This document shows, piece after piece, positions 26,501 through 39,919 of a stretch of 64,000 bases of DNA; within the stretch, counting starts at the first letter, position 1; each line of letters starts with the position of its first letter. The position numbers were made by a program, and so were the translations under genes. Origin of the DNA: Pempheris klunzingeri (Eukaryota; Chordata; Actinopteri; Acropomatiformes; Pempheridae); assembly GCF_042242105.1 (NCBI RefSeq), contig NC_092029.1, positions 9,727,885-9,791,884 of the forward strand, read 5' to 3'. A model generated the notes under the pieces. That model worked only from the letters and a program-made list of their open reading frames with translations, was not told where the DNA came from and made no database searches.

Positions 26501-27212
26501 CGTACTCAATGCTTTCTTCTTCTTATTATTATTCTATTTCGTTTGATTCTGTTTTATTCCCGTGTGTGGCCCAATGCTTTGACCTAGTAACCCCTCTTAT
26601 CGCTCCACTCCTTCAGAAAAGCAGAACCTGAGCACCAGCGAAGCGTCCGTCCAGATAAGTCTCTCTCTCTCTCTGTTGTTTCTAGAAGATAACAGTGGAC
26701 GTGGTTGTCGTTACATAAACAAACTTTTGCCTTCAAAGATTATTTGGGAGCCTAAAAGCAGTTAGGACTCATGTAGTTTAAACAAGCCAAATCAAGTTTA
26801 TCCGTCCACTTTTATTGATAAGGAATAAACTGTAGCCTATTAAACACTGGTATAATTTCACTTTGAAGTATTTTGAATATAATAGGGAATAATAATAATA
26901 ATAATAATAGGGAATTGTTAGGTCAGGCATGATGTAAAGCTTTGACTTTATGTAATGACAACACAACCTCGTGTGTTTATTTCTCAAATGAAAGGAGTAT
27001 TTTTTTAGTTTTTTAGATAGCATAGCTGTATTTGGGATAATTGGATAGACTATTTAGGATTTAGCCAATCAGGAGCGAGGAGGTCAGGGCACGTTAGACC
27101 AAAACCTGCGCTCGGTGTCTTAATCCCGCCCTGAGCAGTTGTTTTAATTCGCTCGGGTTGTGACCGCTTTGTTTACACCATGCTGACAGTTATTTATGCA
27201 GTCTGACACGCG

Positions 27213-27265
<53 letters not shown>

Positions 27266-29460
27266 CCTCTCTCTCTATATATATCTCTTTCTCATTGTGG
27301 TTTATTGGGTTGAAAGCAAAGGCTGGATACTACCAGTGTGGACGTGCTAGAGCACTATTTCTTTATGCGGAATCCCTTTCGCCCCTCTCCATATAGCTCC
27401 GTCACACTCTCTCCTACTCCAAGTCCTCCTACTTGTATTTCACTCGGTATTTTTGTATTTTATGCCACCCATTATACTCCACTATGTGTAAGAGGCGTAA
27501 TACTGCAGCTTACTCCACAGCTAGTTACTGGTTACTTTACATATGACTACTGGTTGAATTTTACAAACCTTTGATGGGTTGATAAGATGTGATACATGAA
27601 GATCAAACTATCCAATCAAAGAAAATAGCTATAGTTAGCCTGGTAAATATCACAAGTTCACAGGTAGGACCATGAGGATGATCAGAAATCTAATATTTTC
27701 CATCTATATACTCCATTGCGATAAGATATTTTAATCAAACCCCCTTAAGGTCACCACAGTAAAACCCTTAAATTCCCAGTAAAAAAATACAGTACTATAT
27801 ACATGCCACTGAAAATGCTGCTTACAAGGTAAAGTGATGCCTCAGGTGTTCAGACCTTTCAATCCGTCCACTCCACGGAGTTGTAACAAGCTGACAATTG
27901 TGTCTGATATCAGGCTAATGATGATAATGATAATGGTTAATGCCTCAGTAATGATAAATTAATAATCTAATTTCTGATTGTGATACTTGGAGTGCATTTT
28001 GCCAATAATGCTTATGTACATACAGTGTAGGCTAATTAAGACAGAGGTTAATGCTGGATTTTTACTTGTATTGAAGTATTTGTATTTAAACTTTGCATGA
28101 AAGTTCATTCTTGATTTTGAAAATTAAAATTTTTTATAAAAATCAGGCTAACTCAGGATCCACTTAGTAGTTTTCAGCTTTGGTCTCACAGTCTTCACAA
28201 AACAGTTTCCTCAGTTGTCATGGAGATTTTTACATTATTATTGAGGCTAATGTGCTTATTTTGCTCTATTTAGTAGGCCTACTTTTCAGTGACAAGCAGG
28301 GGGGATGTGGCTGACTCTCTCGTTCACTTCACTTGGCCCATGCAAAAATGACTGCACCAAGTATCCTTTAACGGGAACAATAAGATTGAGTGCTGTAGTA
28401 ATAAAAGAGTCTCACCGACATCTCTTCAAGGACCCTCACCTAATACATCAGCGGCGGCGTGGCAGGGGCCTCGCCGCCACCTCAAAGGGACCACCGTGGA
28501 GAAAATAAACTTGGCCGCCTCTCTCATTGGGCCAGCTGCAGAGAGCGAGAGAGGAAGAGAGATAGAAAAGGGAGGGAGGGGTCTGCATGAGAGCAGGGAT
28601 TCCCATACTTGCTAATTGTTTTGTTGGACGGCTGCCCAAACTGTGATGTGAAAAAGGTTCATGGACTGAGGGGAGGAATCACATTGTGTTCCAGCTGATC
28701 ACATAATGTGTCCCATCTGCCCTGACGGCTCCCTCTGGTCTCTTACTTTATATTCACATGACTGTTTGTCAATGGACAAATCAGCATGATAGTGTGAAGG
28801 CTCTAATCAACAGTTTATACTTTACATTCCAACATCCCTCTCTCTCTGGCTATACATTAATATTGGACATATGTGTCAGCCAATGGAGAAACACATACAG
28901 CTGACTTATGATGGCTTTTCATTAAAAGTTGTTTAATCTGATGATGTGATTCAGAGTATCTCATCAAGCCCTGAGCAGAAACCAACACATTACTCCCTCT
29001 TACATGTCATCTGTCATATTTCATGTCATCACTCCCCTCCACGGCCCTTCCGTTAACCCATCTATCTGTGCATGTAGTGTCCTAAGACTGCCATCTTCTG
29101 GACAAAGTAAAAGGTGCTTATAGGGACATAACGGCATAATAACACACTGAAAGGCACTTGTTTGATAAAACACAAATGGCAGCATTCACAAAGCACGAGA
29201 GATGAAGAGTTTTTACTTGTATGAATGTTTCTAAAGACAGTTGCAGGACATGCTAAGTACTTTACAGTGACTGAGATAGGCTTCACAAAACATAGTGCAC
29301 TGTTATGATTTATTTCACCTTTCATTTATTCGATTTTGATGGATTGTTCCACATTTTAGTGGACTGGCATCAAACGCTGAAAAGCAAGAAGCCACTAAAT
29401 GTGCTGTGATTGTTTCAAAATGAAAAAAACCAAATGTTATTCACCACCAACATTCAGCTC
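26500..29460. other. Intergenic, no gene recognised
   Basis: The stretch contains a short AAT repeat (26889-26908), a 60-bp CT tract (27216-27275) and a GC-richer patch at 28440-28590 with GGCGGCGTGGC and CTCGCCGCCACC. Open frames are short and unlike known proteins. It might contain tcf21 regulatory DNA. Confidence 0.5.
27216..27275. repeat. (CT)n polypyrimidine tract
   Basis: This is a CT run of about 60 bp, with a few TTTC and CCCT variants beyond it and then a short TA run. It is a GAGA-type tract on the minus strand. Confidence 0.96.
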
Positions 29461-29464
29461 TAAA

Positions 29465-29842
29465 ATAACAAATACTCAAACTTCCCATTATACCTGCCTT
29501 GCAGATTGAATATTATGGACCTCCTGTTATGAAACTGTTGCACTCCCATGGGGCCCTTGCTCGAATGACCACATATATTGTAAATCTAAAGTAGTACACT
29601 CCTCTCACGGGTGCAGTGAAGAAGCCAGTGGTTGGACTGCAGGCCTGGCCGACGTTGGTGAAGAGCATTGTAAAGCCCTACACCTTCTGAGTCTGTCAAA
29701 GCAGTGTAAAAGGTTTCCTTTGCACTTTCTTTGATGAAACTGTCCACTCTGCCCTCAGAGACGTTCATCCTATACATTAAAGACATAAGCTCAACTTCTT
29801 GAGCTGTGGTCTGAGCCTGCACATCATCTATCCTGTGTGTTA
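29465..29842 (-). pseudogene. Decayed C1q-domain protein gene fragment
   Basis: Read on the minus strand, three frames together give the order of a fish secreted C1q-like protein. The first piece (29842 to about 29668) carries a coiled stalk, QAQTTAQEVELMSL and MNVSEGRVDSFIKES, then the domain start FYTALTDSEGVG. After a shift near 29665 a second frame reads FTNVGQACSPTTGFFTAPVR, then GVYYFRFT. After another shift near 29565-29575 a third frame reads GHSSKGPMGVQQFHN, the next C1q strand, then degenerates and stops near 29465. About nine residues expected between the first two pieces appear missing. There is no start codon, signal peptide or C1q C-terminus. Just upstream (29845-29900) lies a common dispersed repeat. 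The family match is from memory of C1q motifs. Confidence 0.78.
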
Positions 29843-29844
29843 AG

Positions 29845-29905
29845 CAAGGCAAGGCAGATTTATTTGCATAGCACCTTTCAGACACAAGACAATTAAGAAT
29901 GAGAC
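29845..29905. repeat. Dispersed repeat fragment next to the C1q pseudogene
   Basis: CAAGGCAAGGCAGATTTATT followed by GCATAGCACCTTTCAGACAC resembles an abundant teleost repeat whose usual form has TTTATTTATATAGCACATTTC. It abuts the 5' side of the C1q remnant and may have cut it off from its upstream part. The class is not assigned. Confidence 0.5.
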
Positions 29906-31814
29906 ACAGAGAAATTAAATTGTGTCTAAAAGCACAGGAAAATAAATAAAGAGTTACAGCTTAAGAGAAGATACATTAGTTTATCTGTGCTTTTATATTG
30001 GTGGTGAGGCTGATATCCGCAGAAAAAAAGGCCTTTGCTCTTTCACATGTGTTACTATATCTGAGGATTCAGAGCACTTTTAACTTACTTACTTTTTGTT
30101 TGTTGATTCTTTACATGGTTAATTGAAGATATTGCTTTGTTTTAAATATGTAATTAAGTGGTGATAGTTGGTAGTTTGGAGTTCTGCTGCCTGTTTTAAA
30201 GGCTGCAAAACATTCATAGGAAACTGGTGGTCCTACATAACTCATGAAAGAATTAATTGTCAGTTGAGTAAACATACACTGTTAAGCATGTTTTTTGCGT
30301 GTGTTTCTATGTGAGAGAAGAAAACAGTTTTGCTGTTCTGCTTTGGCACAGCCATGTCTTCCTCCTGATGTTCTAAGTTAGTAGCAATACTGCCAGAAAG
30401 TACATTATATCATCTTAAACAACATGAATAGCAGGATGTTGGTTCCAAGCTAACAGGACACAGAGAGATGTCACAGACTTGCCTTGGCCTCTGTGGTGAA
30501 ACATGGTTCGTAGTGTTTACGCAAATGTATGAAAATACATGGTTTAAACTTTCCATTTCTCCTGTTTACATATTTTGCTGCTGAAAATTTATAAATTCCA
30601 AGAACACCATTTGGGATCTCTTCCATGGCACCGGTCTCTCTTTTGTGTGGTAGTTTGTTCTGTTTCATTAGAAACCTGCCAAATTAACCAAAAAGACTTG
30701 CTACTCCAATCATGACAAAGGTCAGCTTAACTCTGCTTTGTAGAAAGAAGGTAGCCAAGCTTCAAATGTCTGTATTTTATGTATTTCAGAACGTCATTAT
30801 TTTCAATAATAGTCAAAATCTTAATCAAATTGACTTGACATAGAAAGGTTGACAAGATATTTTGACCAGAAGATGGCAGCCTTGCAACATTGTGACACAC
30901 AAAATTTTGGGGCGCAGGGCAGGGGACCAGTTGGAGGAAATTAAATGTGAAAATTAAATTAAATTAAAAGTGCTTTTGGCAGTTCTTTGAACATACGATA
31001 GATATGTAGCTTTACACAACTTAAGATGGCACACAGATGTCCATAAGTCACTATTTACTGGTGTCCCTAAAGGAGGAGAAGTCTTTAAAAATACTTTTCA
31101 GGAACCTGCTAATAATAAAGCAATAGATGGCAGCAGAGGATCTCCTATAATGAAAAGTTGCAAACATCAAGAAAAGCAACAAGGGCAAGTTATGAGCGAA
31201 GGGAGAAATAAGAAGTAAAGATGCTTTGCATGGATCTTTTAGGATTTAGGGACACTGTAAGATAACGACAGGGTGCAGAAACAAAATGAAGCAGAGCTAC
31301 TGGACAAACTGTAGCTGATGGAGGGTTGTGGGGGATCACAGTGGAGGAATGAGTAGAAACCCTGAAAATGTGTTAATGATTTGGTGAAAGAGCACTGACT
31401 GCTGTGACTGTTGGAAATCAGTGATCAGTGTGTCGCTTTAAATTACGTAAAGCCACGCGCTCATCATGCATTTAAAAAAATTGCCAGATATACTAAATGA
31501 CTGAGGTTAGGGAACAGCTGGGGGTGGTGTCAATTTGTATCAGTTGGCACAGCGGCCACCAGAGCAGAGGAGATGTCTAAGATAGCTCGGGCCTGCCCAG
31601 ATCACCTACCCATGTTTATTGGCATGCCTGCACTCGTGTGTGTGTGTGTGTGATTGTTGGCACCAGTTTGTGATTATTAAAAGGAGCACAGCAGGTGTCT
31701 GCCATGAGACCTCTGGCCTTTACGTCATTGCTGGAGCCATCTATGCAGTACATTATCTGTCTTTATCTCCCATGCTCTTCTTGTCTGAGAAAAAGCCTCT
31801 TTGTCCCAAACCTT
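29906..31814. other. Intergenic, no gene recognised
   Basis: AT-rich sequence without coherent exons. A minus-strand open frame at 30471-30668 has no recognisable motifs. A short AAATTAAATTAAATT stretch lies near 30950-30967. Confidence 0.5.
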
Positions 31815-32270
31815 GACTTAAAGGGTCAGTTCAGATAAATCAGAAAGAACAAATGTCCTTACTTACCCATCATTATATCTAGCCATAGAGGTTGTCTTGG
31901 TTTTATTTGTAAATGATTTGAGATATCTTTCTTTGAGATTTCTGCCCTCACTCCAGGATAAATAAGTTTACTTATGCTTGTCCTGCTCAATGCACTGAAA
32001 AATTGAAAAGATTTTCACAAACAATGGCAATTACTCAAGACACATTCACAATCCTCACCGTGAATGTTTATCACTGGAAATACTTTATACTGGAGAAATA
32101 GTCCCTAAAAAGCTGTTCCAATACGAAGAACCATTTTAAATTTATTGAACCCCTGTCCCCCGACTCCAAACACCAAAAAAAAATCTATACAGCAATCTAT
32201 GATGATGTGCTAGTGCCAATACCTTGAAGCTTTATCTATTGGACTAAATGTATAGAATGTGTGTTCTGTT
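31815..32270 (+). repeat. Dispersed repeat resembling a common teleost element
   Basis: The stretch opens with TTAAAGGGTCAGTTCAGATA and continues with TTGGTTTTATTTG, GAGATTTCTGCC, TCAAGACACATTCACAATCC and a CTGGAGAAATAGT-type end. This is the order of an abundant fish repeat in which TTAAAGGATCAGTTCACCC is usual. It is noncoding, with no TIRs seen. The identification is from memory, so the class is left open. Confidence 0.5.
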
Positions 32271-32746
32271 CTCTGTATAGAAATAATCTAGCGCATCACT
32301 CACATATTCATCATACATCATATTTACTCTTCAGTTTTTGTATGGATTAAAAACAAACAAGGTATAATGTGTTAATTAGTGAGCTTTGGTGGTACAGGTA
32401 GGTGGATTTTATTACCAGTGGACAGAGTGCGGCTAGCTGTCCCCCCCCCGCCCCCATCCCACACTACAAGTCTTCATGTAAGCTAAGATATTTTGGCTCC
32501 AGTTTCATTTTGAACAGACAGACATGAGTGTTATCAAGAAGAAAGCATATTACGCATATTTCCTAATAGGACTACATCTTTAATTATGTAATCTTGCCAC
32601 TTATGCTTGTTTAACACTAGTTGATGAAAAGATTGAGATTTGTATTTAATTTTGCTGATTTAGATTTTTTGTAAAACTTGTGACGCAGTGATGCCGCAGC
32701 CTGTCACTAATCATAGTCAGATCAAAGCTCAGATAGCATGACCTTG

Positions 32747-32780
<34 letters not shown>

Positions 32781-33503
32781 TATACATAGCTGTTAGGTAG
32801 ACAAGTAGAACAGATAAATATCCATTTTCCTCCTCCTGAGCCATTATCCAGCAAATAAGTGAAAAAACAATAAATTTCACTGTGAATTGTTTGTGTCTCA
32901 AGCCTTGAAGTACTTGCTTGCACACACAGATTTATGTAGCCTGAAGTACTTCACATTCAGCAGACTGTGAAGGAATTTGACCTGAACATGGTGGTTGTCA
33001 GCCCATGCTTTTGCGATTACATTACAATAATTAAAATACTAATATACTGTATGTGGACTAGTCATTTTACAAAGTAGGGGATAAGAAAACAACTGAAACA
33101 ATAAAAGGCTATTTCATTTAGCTTCTCAGCTTGCTCTATAGGATTAAATTAACTATTTATCTGGTATCTGGAAGACATAGATGAATGTTGACTTAACTAC
33201 AAGCCTGCACAGAGAAGTCATTTTCCTCAAAGCCTTGAACTGCTAAGCTTATAAAATACAGTATTGTAATTAGGTGGTTTAGGGCTTAGGGAGTGTTGAT
33301 AGTCAAATGCAATTTGGATTCAAAGAGTAGGCAGAGGGTAAAGGAGGTCACTCTTAAACACACACATCCACACACACACATATCCATGCTGTAAGAGTGT
33401 TAGTAGAAGGAAGGGGCGCCTGACTAAATGATGTTTTCCCAGGTGGGCACAATTACCTGTGTGTGGAGTGTGTGTGTGTTTCTGCGGGTGCATGCACATA
33501 AGC

Positions 33504-33506
<3 letters not shown>

Positions 33507-33546
<40 letters not shown>
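33507..33546. repeat. (TG)n microsatellite
   Basis: This is a perfect TG run. A CA run of opposite sense is at 32749-32778. Confidence 0.97.
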
Positions 33547-33547
<1 letters not shown>

Positions 33548-33915
33548 ATACCAATTATCCAAATGTTGTTTTTAGAGGATTCTGGTCTATTACAATTAGG
33601 AAGACATGAATCAAAGTCAGACTCCCACAGACCACTCACAGGTAGAGAACCGTCAGCTGAGCAGCAGAGAGTCAGATGGTGTCCTGATGCTTTTCTTATT
33701 ATTACCACTTAGAATAATACCGTGCAGACAACTATGATACCTAGGCAGCTTCCTGGGTTTATTTAACAAGTGGCTATTCATTCCCGGTTAGAGCAGAGCA
33801 CTCACAAAGCCAGAGGGAGCGGGATGATGATGGGTCACTGCATAGGGGAGCAGAACACAAGCTCTCACTGTTGAGTCATGGAGTTTATGAGAAGCCAGGC
33901 TAATCCTTGGTGAGT

Positions 33916-33920
<5 letters not shown>

Positions 33921-33979
<59 letters not shown>
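33921..33979. repeat. (TG)n microsatellite, about 59 bp
   Basis: This is a perfect TG run. Confidence 0.97.
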
Positions 33980-33980
<1 letters not shown>

Positions 33981-34239
33981 GGACAAAAAGTCAGTGCCAG
34001 TATGTTTGTGTGGACGTACTTGGCATGTGCAGGATTTCACAGAGGGAGAGAAACAAACACCTGCGTTAGCGCTTATCAAACTGAAGCAGTGAGTGTGTAT
34101 GTGCGCGTGCGGCCTTGTGTGTGCACCTTTTGAACTAGCGGACATGTGTCTCATTATAAGCTGAAATCATTCACAGGTGACTTTGTTTATTTGATTTCAA
34201 TTAAGCCTCCGCCTCTTCCCACATGGAAATCTGACCAAG

Positions 34240-34670
34240 TAAAAAAGAAAAAAAAAATCCCCTTCTATTAATTCCAAACAACGTTCCAAGGATTGTGGTG
34301 AAAACCCAGAAGAAGAAGAAGAAGAGGAAGAAAAAGAAAACAGATTTGTCAAAACTGTGCCCGCCCTGATGGCTGCAACAACGTGCCGTTTTTATCCACA
34401 ATCCACTAAAACGGGAACACCTTGGAATACCAAGCACACATGGGCTCAATTATTATCCCGTGGAATTCCGCAAAAAAGTAAAGTCGGCAATAAGGAAAAT
34501 ATTCCTCTAATCTGGGGTCTTCCTCAAGCTGGGTGTGAAGGAAATTTAGGGGGTCCCCGTTTTAATTGGGTCCAGATTCGACCACCCTATTGAAACAGGG
34601 CCGGGACAGTTTTTTTAGTGGGGTTATTTTGTTGGAAAAAAAGGGACTATTTTGGTTGTACGTGAATAAA
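34240..34670. other. Suspected low-quality or misassembled sequence
   Basis: This stretch has unusually many doubled and tripled bases (GGGGGTCCCCG, AAAAAAGT, TTTTTTTAGTGGGG, GGAAAAAAAGGG), a GAAGAA run at 34309-34335, and a texture unlike the flanks. That resembles the poor end of a Sanger read. No gene or repeat explains it. Confidence 0.4.
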
Positions 34671-37482
34671 TGTCTGACTTTTCAGAGGGGGTTTCTGCAA
34701 ACCAGATCAGACTGCCCAGTGTTATAGGAAGCAGATGGACAGGACCAAGGAAAGAAAACAGTGAGTCCCATAAGAGAGGAAGACAGAGCTTCAGAGGGAG
34801 ATTTAGAGTTACATGTTACATGAGCAAGGGAATAAAGACGGGTTGTTTTTTTTTTAAGTTTAACCTTACTGATCAAAATGTGTGAATGCAAAAATGAAGC
34901 CACAGCGTATTGGGCAGTAACAGTATATTCAAATCTGGTCGACCAATTTTTTAATGAGTTAAGCATGTACGGCCACAAGTTTGACACCATGAAACCCATA
35001 CGCTCACACAGAGAAAAAGGTCACAAACACATTTGTATTTTGACATATTTATCTGGCAGCAGCACTTTTCTTCCAATGGCAGCTCTGAGAGGCCACTGTG
35101 AAAGGAAATGTGACATACACATAGCAAAGAAGGGGAGGAAACTGACTGAAAGATATGGACAGAGTAGGAAAGCTTTTAAACTCATTCACATCTTTATTTT
35201 TCCTGTTTATAAATTGGGAGCAACAGATACCACACAACATTACACCTGGAAAAATGACCTCCCACCAACAGAACATTTTAATGGTTTGGTGGTTAAAGTA
35301 CTAACAAACTAACAAAAGCTGAATGAATTTTCCATTGATTGAAAAACATTAACTAATAAGAGCAGACATACAATAGCATCTAGAGTGCAACAAAAGTTCA
35401 CACATGCTGCTTCATTTCATGTGCAAATGAAGCGATCTAATACCGGTCTGAATAATTGATCCTTTGGTTCTGTTACTATAGAGTTTAGGCAGTAAAAAGC
35501 AGCACCGGGAAGGCATCAACTCAAACACTGACGAGGACATCAGGAATGGCCTCGGTTTTCCTTATTATTATCTATTAAGGTTTCTACTGTGACTTGCTCA
35601 AAACTCTTTGGCTTTTCCAGTTCTACCATCTATTTTTGTCACCCAAACAGGCACAGTTCCACAAGTTGAGACAGTTTCAATGAAAGGAAGGTCAAACACT
35701 AAAAGGGTTTGTGCCCTTATGCACATTACATCTGTATTTCCCTCAAAGTTTCCTGTCAACAACATTTTATTAATTATACCTATCCACCAAATCCTTGGCC
35801 TCCTCTTACAATGGTCACAGAGTGAATTACAGCCTGATATCAGCCATAATCTTAAAGCCTTGATAACATTCAATTCAAGAATTCAACTTGCAATCTCATC
35901 AAAAATAATTTTCGCTGCTGTGACAGACTAAAGGCCCCCATCACACCAGCATTCAAAACAGCAAAATTTGATGACAAAAAAAAAAAGGTTTCATTGAAAT
36001 TGCTGCAGTTGGCTATTCAACTGCGGGGTCAAATTCAATCTGACTGAATCTTTCTCACCAAATTCTACTTTGATGAACTTTGGCAGGCAAATTTGAGAAA
36101 AGTAAACCTTGACGGTGCCGTCCTGTGAGAGTCGAAACTGAAGGAGGATATTGTAGCACATTAGCTGTGCTGCACCATCTGCCTCTGCTGGAGCTCCACC
36201 AGAAAGGAATTGCTTGCAGACAGTAATAAGACAGGAGTCAATGTCACAAATATGTCTTTTAATGCGTGAACCTATTATTAACATCTGAGTAAACAAACTT
36301 GCTTGCTAGCTTTATAGCTGAGGAGCTGTTTCCCCTTTCAATAATTCTGTATTGAATGAAATTCTGTCGAAGACAAAAAAATACCGGAGGGGGTGTCACC
36401 TTTTGATGTGGCCAGAACTAAAGAACAGGAAAGATGGGCAACTCTGAGGTGAGACAGTGGGAGTCATTAGTAATACTCCATCATATTTATTGTCAAATGT
36501 AGAGGAGCTGCAGTGAAATAAAAAATCTGTGAGGGTTTCTTTTCTTCATGATTACACTCTAAATAAAGTAGTGCAGTGTGGCATCTTCTCCTGTATCCCT
36601 GCCTTAAATTAACACTGTGAAAGATCTGTGATCTGTGTTTTTTTTGCATACATTTATGTGTGTATGTGAGGATCAGCAGGAAAGATAAAAAGAGGCACTA
36701 TCATAAGACCCCACAAGTTGAGAGTTTAAGCATGTTAAGAAAAAAACGCAACACCCACCGACTCACCCATTCTCTTCATCCTCGTTCTCCCTCTCCATCC
36801 CGTTCTTTCTCTCTAGATGCCATTTGTCCACCTTGGTACTCTGATGCCCTTCCGGAGAACAGAGTATCAGCTTTCTTCCCCAGCGGCCCCCAGCTCCCTC
36901 CACCATGCATTTTTAATGGACACACTCGTGCAGCGGACAAATGATTTTTATTTTTGACAGGGGAGGGCTGGCTCCAGTTACATAGGGATGGGGAGTGAGA
37001 GAACGTGCACGTACCCAAGTGCACACGGTGAAGAATGCACATACACACACACACACACACACACAATGGACATGAAAGTCCAGAAAGAAAGAAAGCGAGA
37101 AAGTCAAGAATGAACCAGTTATCCTCTAAGTGCATCTTTCTAAAAAATTCATATAGACAGTCTTATTAGACTATGTATTCATTTCTCAAGTGCTTAACAG
37201 AACTTGTACACACACATAGAGCACACACACACGTCCTACACTTACCATAAGTGGTTGATTAATTCACCACTTGGATTATGATGGGCTGAAGTCCAGGATG
37301 ATGAAAGAGGCAAGAAGCCCACCAAGGCCTTCATTAAACCAGGATTAGAGCCAGTCTAAACCCATTAACTCTGGCTTAAAACCACTTTAATTCCAATCAA
37401 ATCAGAATTAAAATTCACACTGTGAGACTATGTCCACCCCGGACAACGCGACAGCAGCCTGCTGTGTGTTAAACTGTCTCAC

Positions 37483-37484
<2 letters not shown>

Positions 37485-37524
<40 letters not shown>
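37485..37524. repeat. (TG)n microsatellite
   Basis: This is a perfect TG run of 40 bp. Confidence 0.97.
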
Positions 37525-37525
<1 letters not shown>

Positions 37526-38361
37526 TAACTTTACATTATAATCCCTCCTGTAGTGGCTTTGCCCCTGGACGGTGTAATCCGTTCACTGAGGATGAGAGAT
37601 ACTCCTGAGTACTCTTAATAGAAACGATAGTATTACCAATAAAGGGATATTGCCTTTAGTGGCAGGGAGGAGGGGAAGAGGGATGAGTTAGGGTTCAAGC
37701 TAAGTACATACAGATATAAGGCAACAGGGTAAAATTAAAGGAATAATGAAAAAATGTGGAAAACATGCTTTTTGACTTCCTTACTGAGAGTTAGATGAGA
37801 AGATTGATACCATAGTTTTCTTGCCAATATGAGGCTGCAGTCACCAGCCACTTCGCTTAATTTTGTACTGGCACTCATGGCAAGAAAGCCAATTAGTGTA
37901 TTTCCCAAAATGACAAAGATATAGAGTTTATAATATGAACCAAATTAGGTAGATATGCTGTGATTTGAGTAAGATTTTAGTGAAAAGAAAATTAAATTTT
38001 TCATGAAATTGTCAGATTTCAGTGTAAAAAATATGTATTCTGTATGTATTTCATACTCTAACATGGCTTCATGTCTTTTATTAAGAGTTTGATTGATTTT
38101 ATTGTGAGTTTTTGCAAATCAACAATGTTTAATTCTATCAAAAAAACAACAATTTTCTGTCTGCTTATTCCTGTAACTAATGCCTTCTTTAAAGGAGAAG
38201 AAAACACAAGTTAAGTTAATGTAATTTGTTACTTTCCACCTCTAAATCAAGGAAATGATGGCGAGAGAGAAAACCTCAGGCAGGTTAGCTGAAGCTGTAG
38301 CTGAAAGAGCATTCCCAGGTGTGACCACAGCATTCCCTCCATACACTTTTACAAACCACTA

Positions 38362-38544
38362 TGTGTGCGTGTGTATGTGTGTGTGTGTGTGTGTGTGTGC
38401 ATGTGTATTTGCGCGCGTGTGTGTGTATGTGTGTGTGTTTGTGTGTGTGTGTTTGGGGGGAGGGGGACGTCTGAGACTTGTAGCTCATAGCCCAACTGGA
38501 CCTGAACTTCAGTCCTCCAGCCAATAACAACAACTTCTAACTCA

Positions 38545-38631
<87 letters not shown>

Positions 38632-38640
38632 ACAGACACA
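38362..38640. repeat. Facing (TG)n and (CA)n tracts, a large imperfect inverted repeat
   Basis: An imperfect TG tract at 38362-38455 is followed after about 90 bp by a CA tract at 38547-38640, with only a few ATACA and AGACA interruptions. The two are reverse complements, so a single strand or a transcript could fold into a stem of up to about 90 bp. Confidence 0.9.
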
Positions 38641-39129
38641 GTCCTGGTTAAACACATTTGCACCCTGAAAGGTGGCAAGTGAGGATAAAGTGATTTTTAT
38701 TTTTATTTTTTAGGATTTTTAAAATATTTGATGAAAAAGTCATTCAATACAGCAACAAAGTTGGTGTCCTTTAAACAACTTTGTCAGTCTTTATTGCTGG
38801 AAAGTGAATGTGTGTTTTGAGTGTGTTGCAGTGAACTTGTGTGAGGCCTTAAAGCTTATCTGCCGGTGTGTTAGGACATTAGCTCGGTTTCACTTTTTTC
38901 CCCGTTCCTTAATCCTCCTTCTCCCTCGTTATGAGCTCGCCTTTGGAGCCGACAATGAAAGACACTTGGCTTGATATCAGTTGAATGTGTGTACGTGCAT
39001 GTGTGTGTCTGTGTCTTTGTGTGTGTGTGTGTGTGTGTGATCGACTGTATTCTGTATTTTTATGCCTAAATATTGAGTATGTACTTGTGGATCTGAATGA
39101 GCCAGTGTGTTTAATTATGCGAACAAGTA

Positions 39130-39133
<4 letters not shown>

Positions 39134-39196
<63 letters not shown>
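39134..39196. repeat. (TG)n microsatellite, about 63 bp
   Basis: This is a perfect TG run, flanked by further TG runs at about 39019-39039 and 39329-39353. Confidence 0.97.
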
Positions 39197-39199
<3 letters not shown>

Positions 39200-39322
39200 G
39201 CGAACCTCTTTGTGACACAGCAGTTGGCAGATAGAGGGGACTAAGTTACCCAAGCTCCCTTGGGGCATCCACATTGTGGAGGGCTGTCTGGGGCACCACA
39301 GTGGTATGTATAGGTGAGTGTC

Positions 39323-39353
<31 letters not shown>

Positions 39354-39919
39354 ATACGTCCCCTGGCAAGGAAACATAATGGTTCAGAGATGACAGGAAA
39401 GGAGGATGACAGCCTACGACAGAAAAAGAAGTGGAAATTGGGGACATGAAAGAGTGAGATGATGAGAATGGAAGAATAGCTGGAGAGTAAGAACAGAAAC
39501 ATAATGTGTCAACAATAAAACAGGAACACATCAGAGAATGGTGTTGAAATAAAAGCAGACTTGTAGACCTGAGAGACAGTGTCCTACTAGTACAGCACCA
39601 ACACTAATAAGAGACATCAAAGTGAATTCAGAACAGGAAAAGTAGTTTCAAACTCCATATTATTATCCTTCTTTCCCCCCGAGATAATTTCACCAGATAA
39701 GGGTGCCCCCTCATCTACAATATTGTTTTTTTAAGACTTGATAAATAAATGACTTGATAAAATGTTTGCCTTGCTGCATATGAGCCTAACTTTTAATGTA
39801 CATTTAACCAATGTCATGCAAGAATTGATTTCTTTGTAAGAATGTCTGAAAACTGAAACTTAAACATGTGATTTAAAGCACATGCTTGTAGAAAAGTAAA
39901 CAGTAAAAAAATGATTTTG

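Noticed and set aside
34878..35312. 144-aa plus-strand open frame
   Set aside because: No recognisable motif, ordinary noncoding composition, and it lies just after the suspect-quality patch.
35991..36296. 101-aa minus-strand open frame
   Set aside because: Weak impression of a coding remnant, but no identifiable domain and no neighbouring exons.
38909..39502. 197-aa minus-strand open frame with H-T-H-T runs
   Set aside because: Dinucleotide repeats have no stop in this frame; it is a microsatellite artefact.
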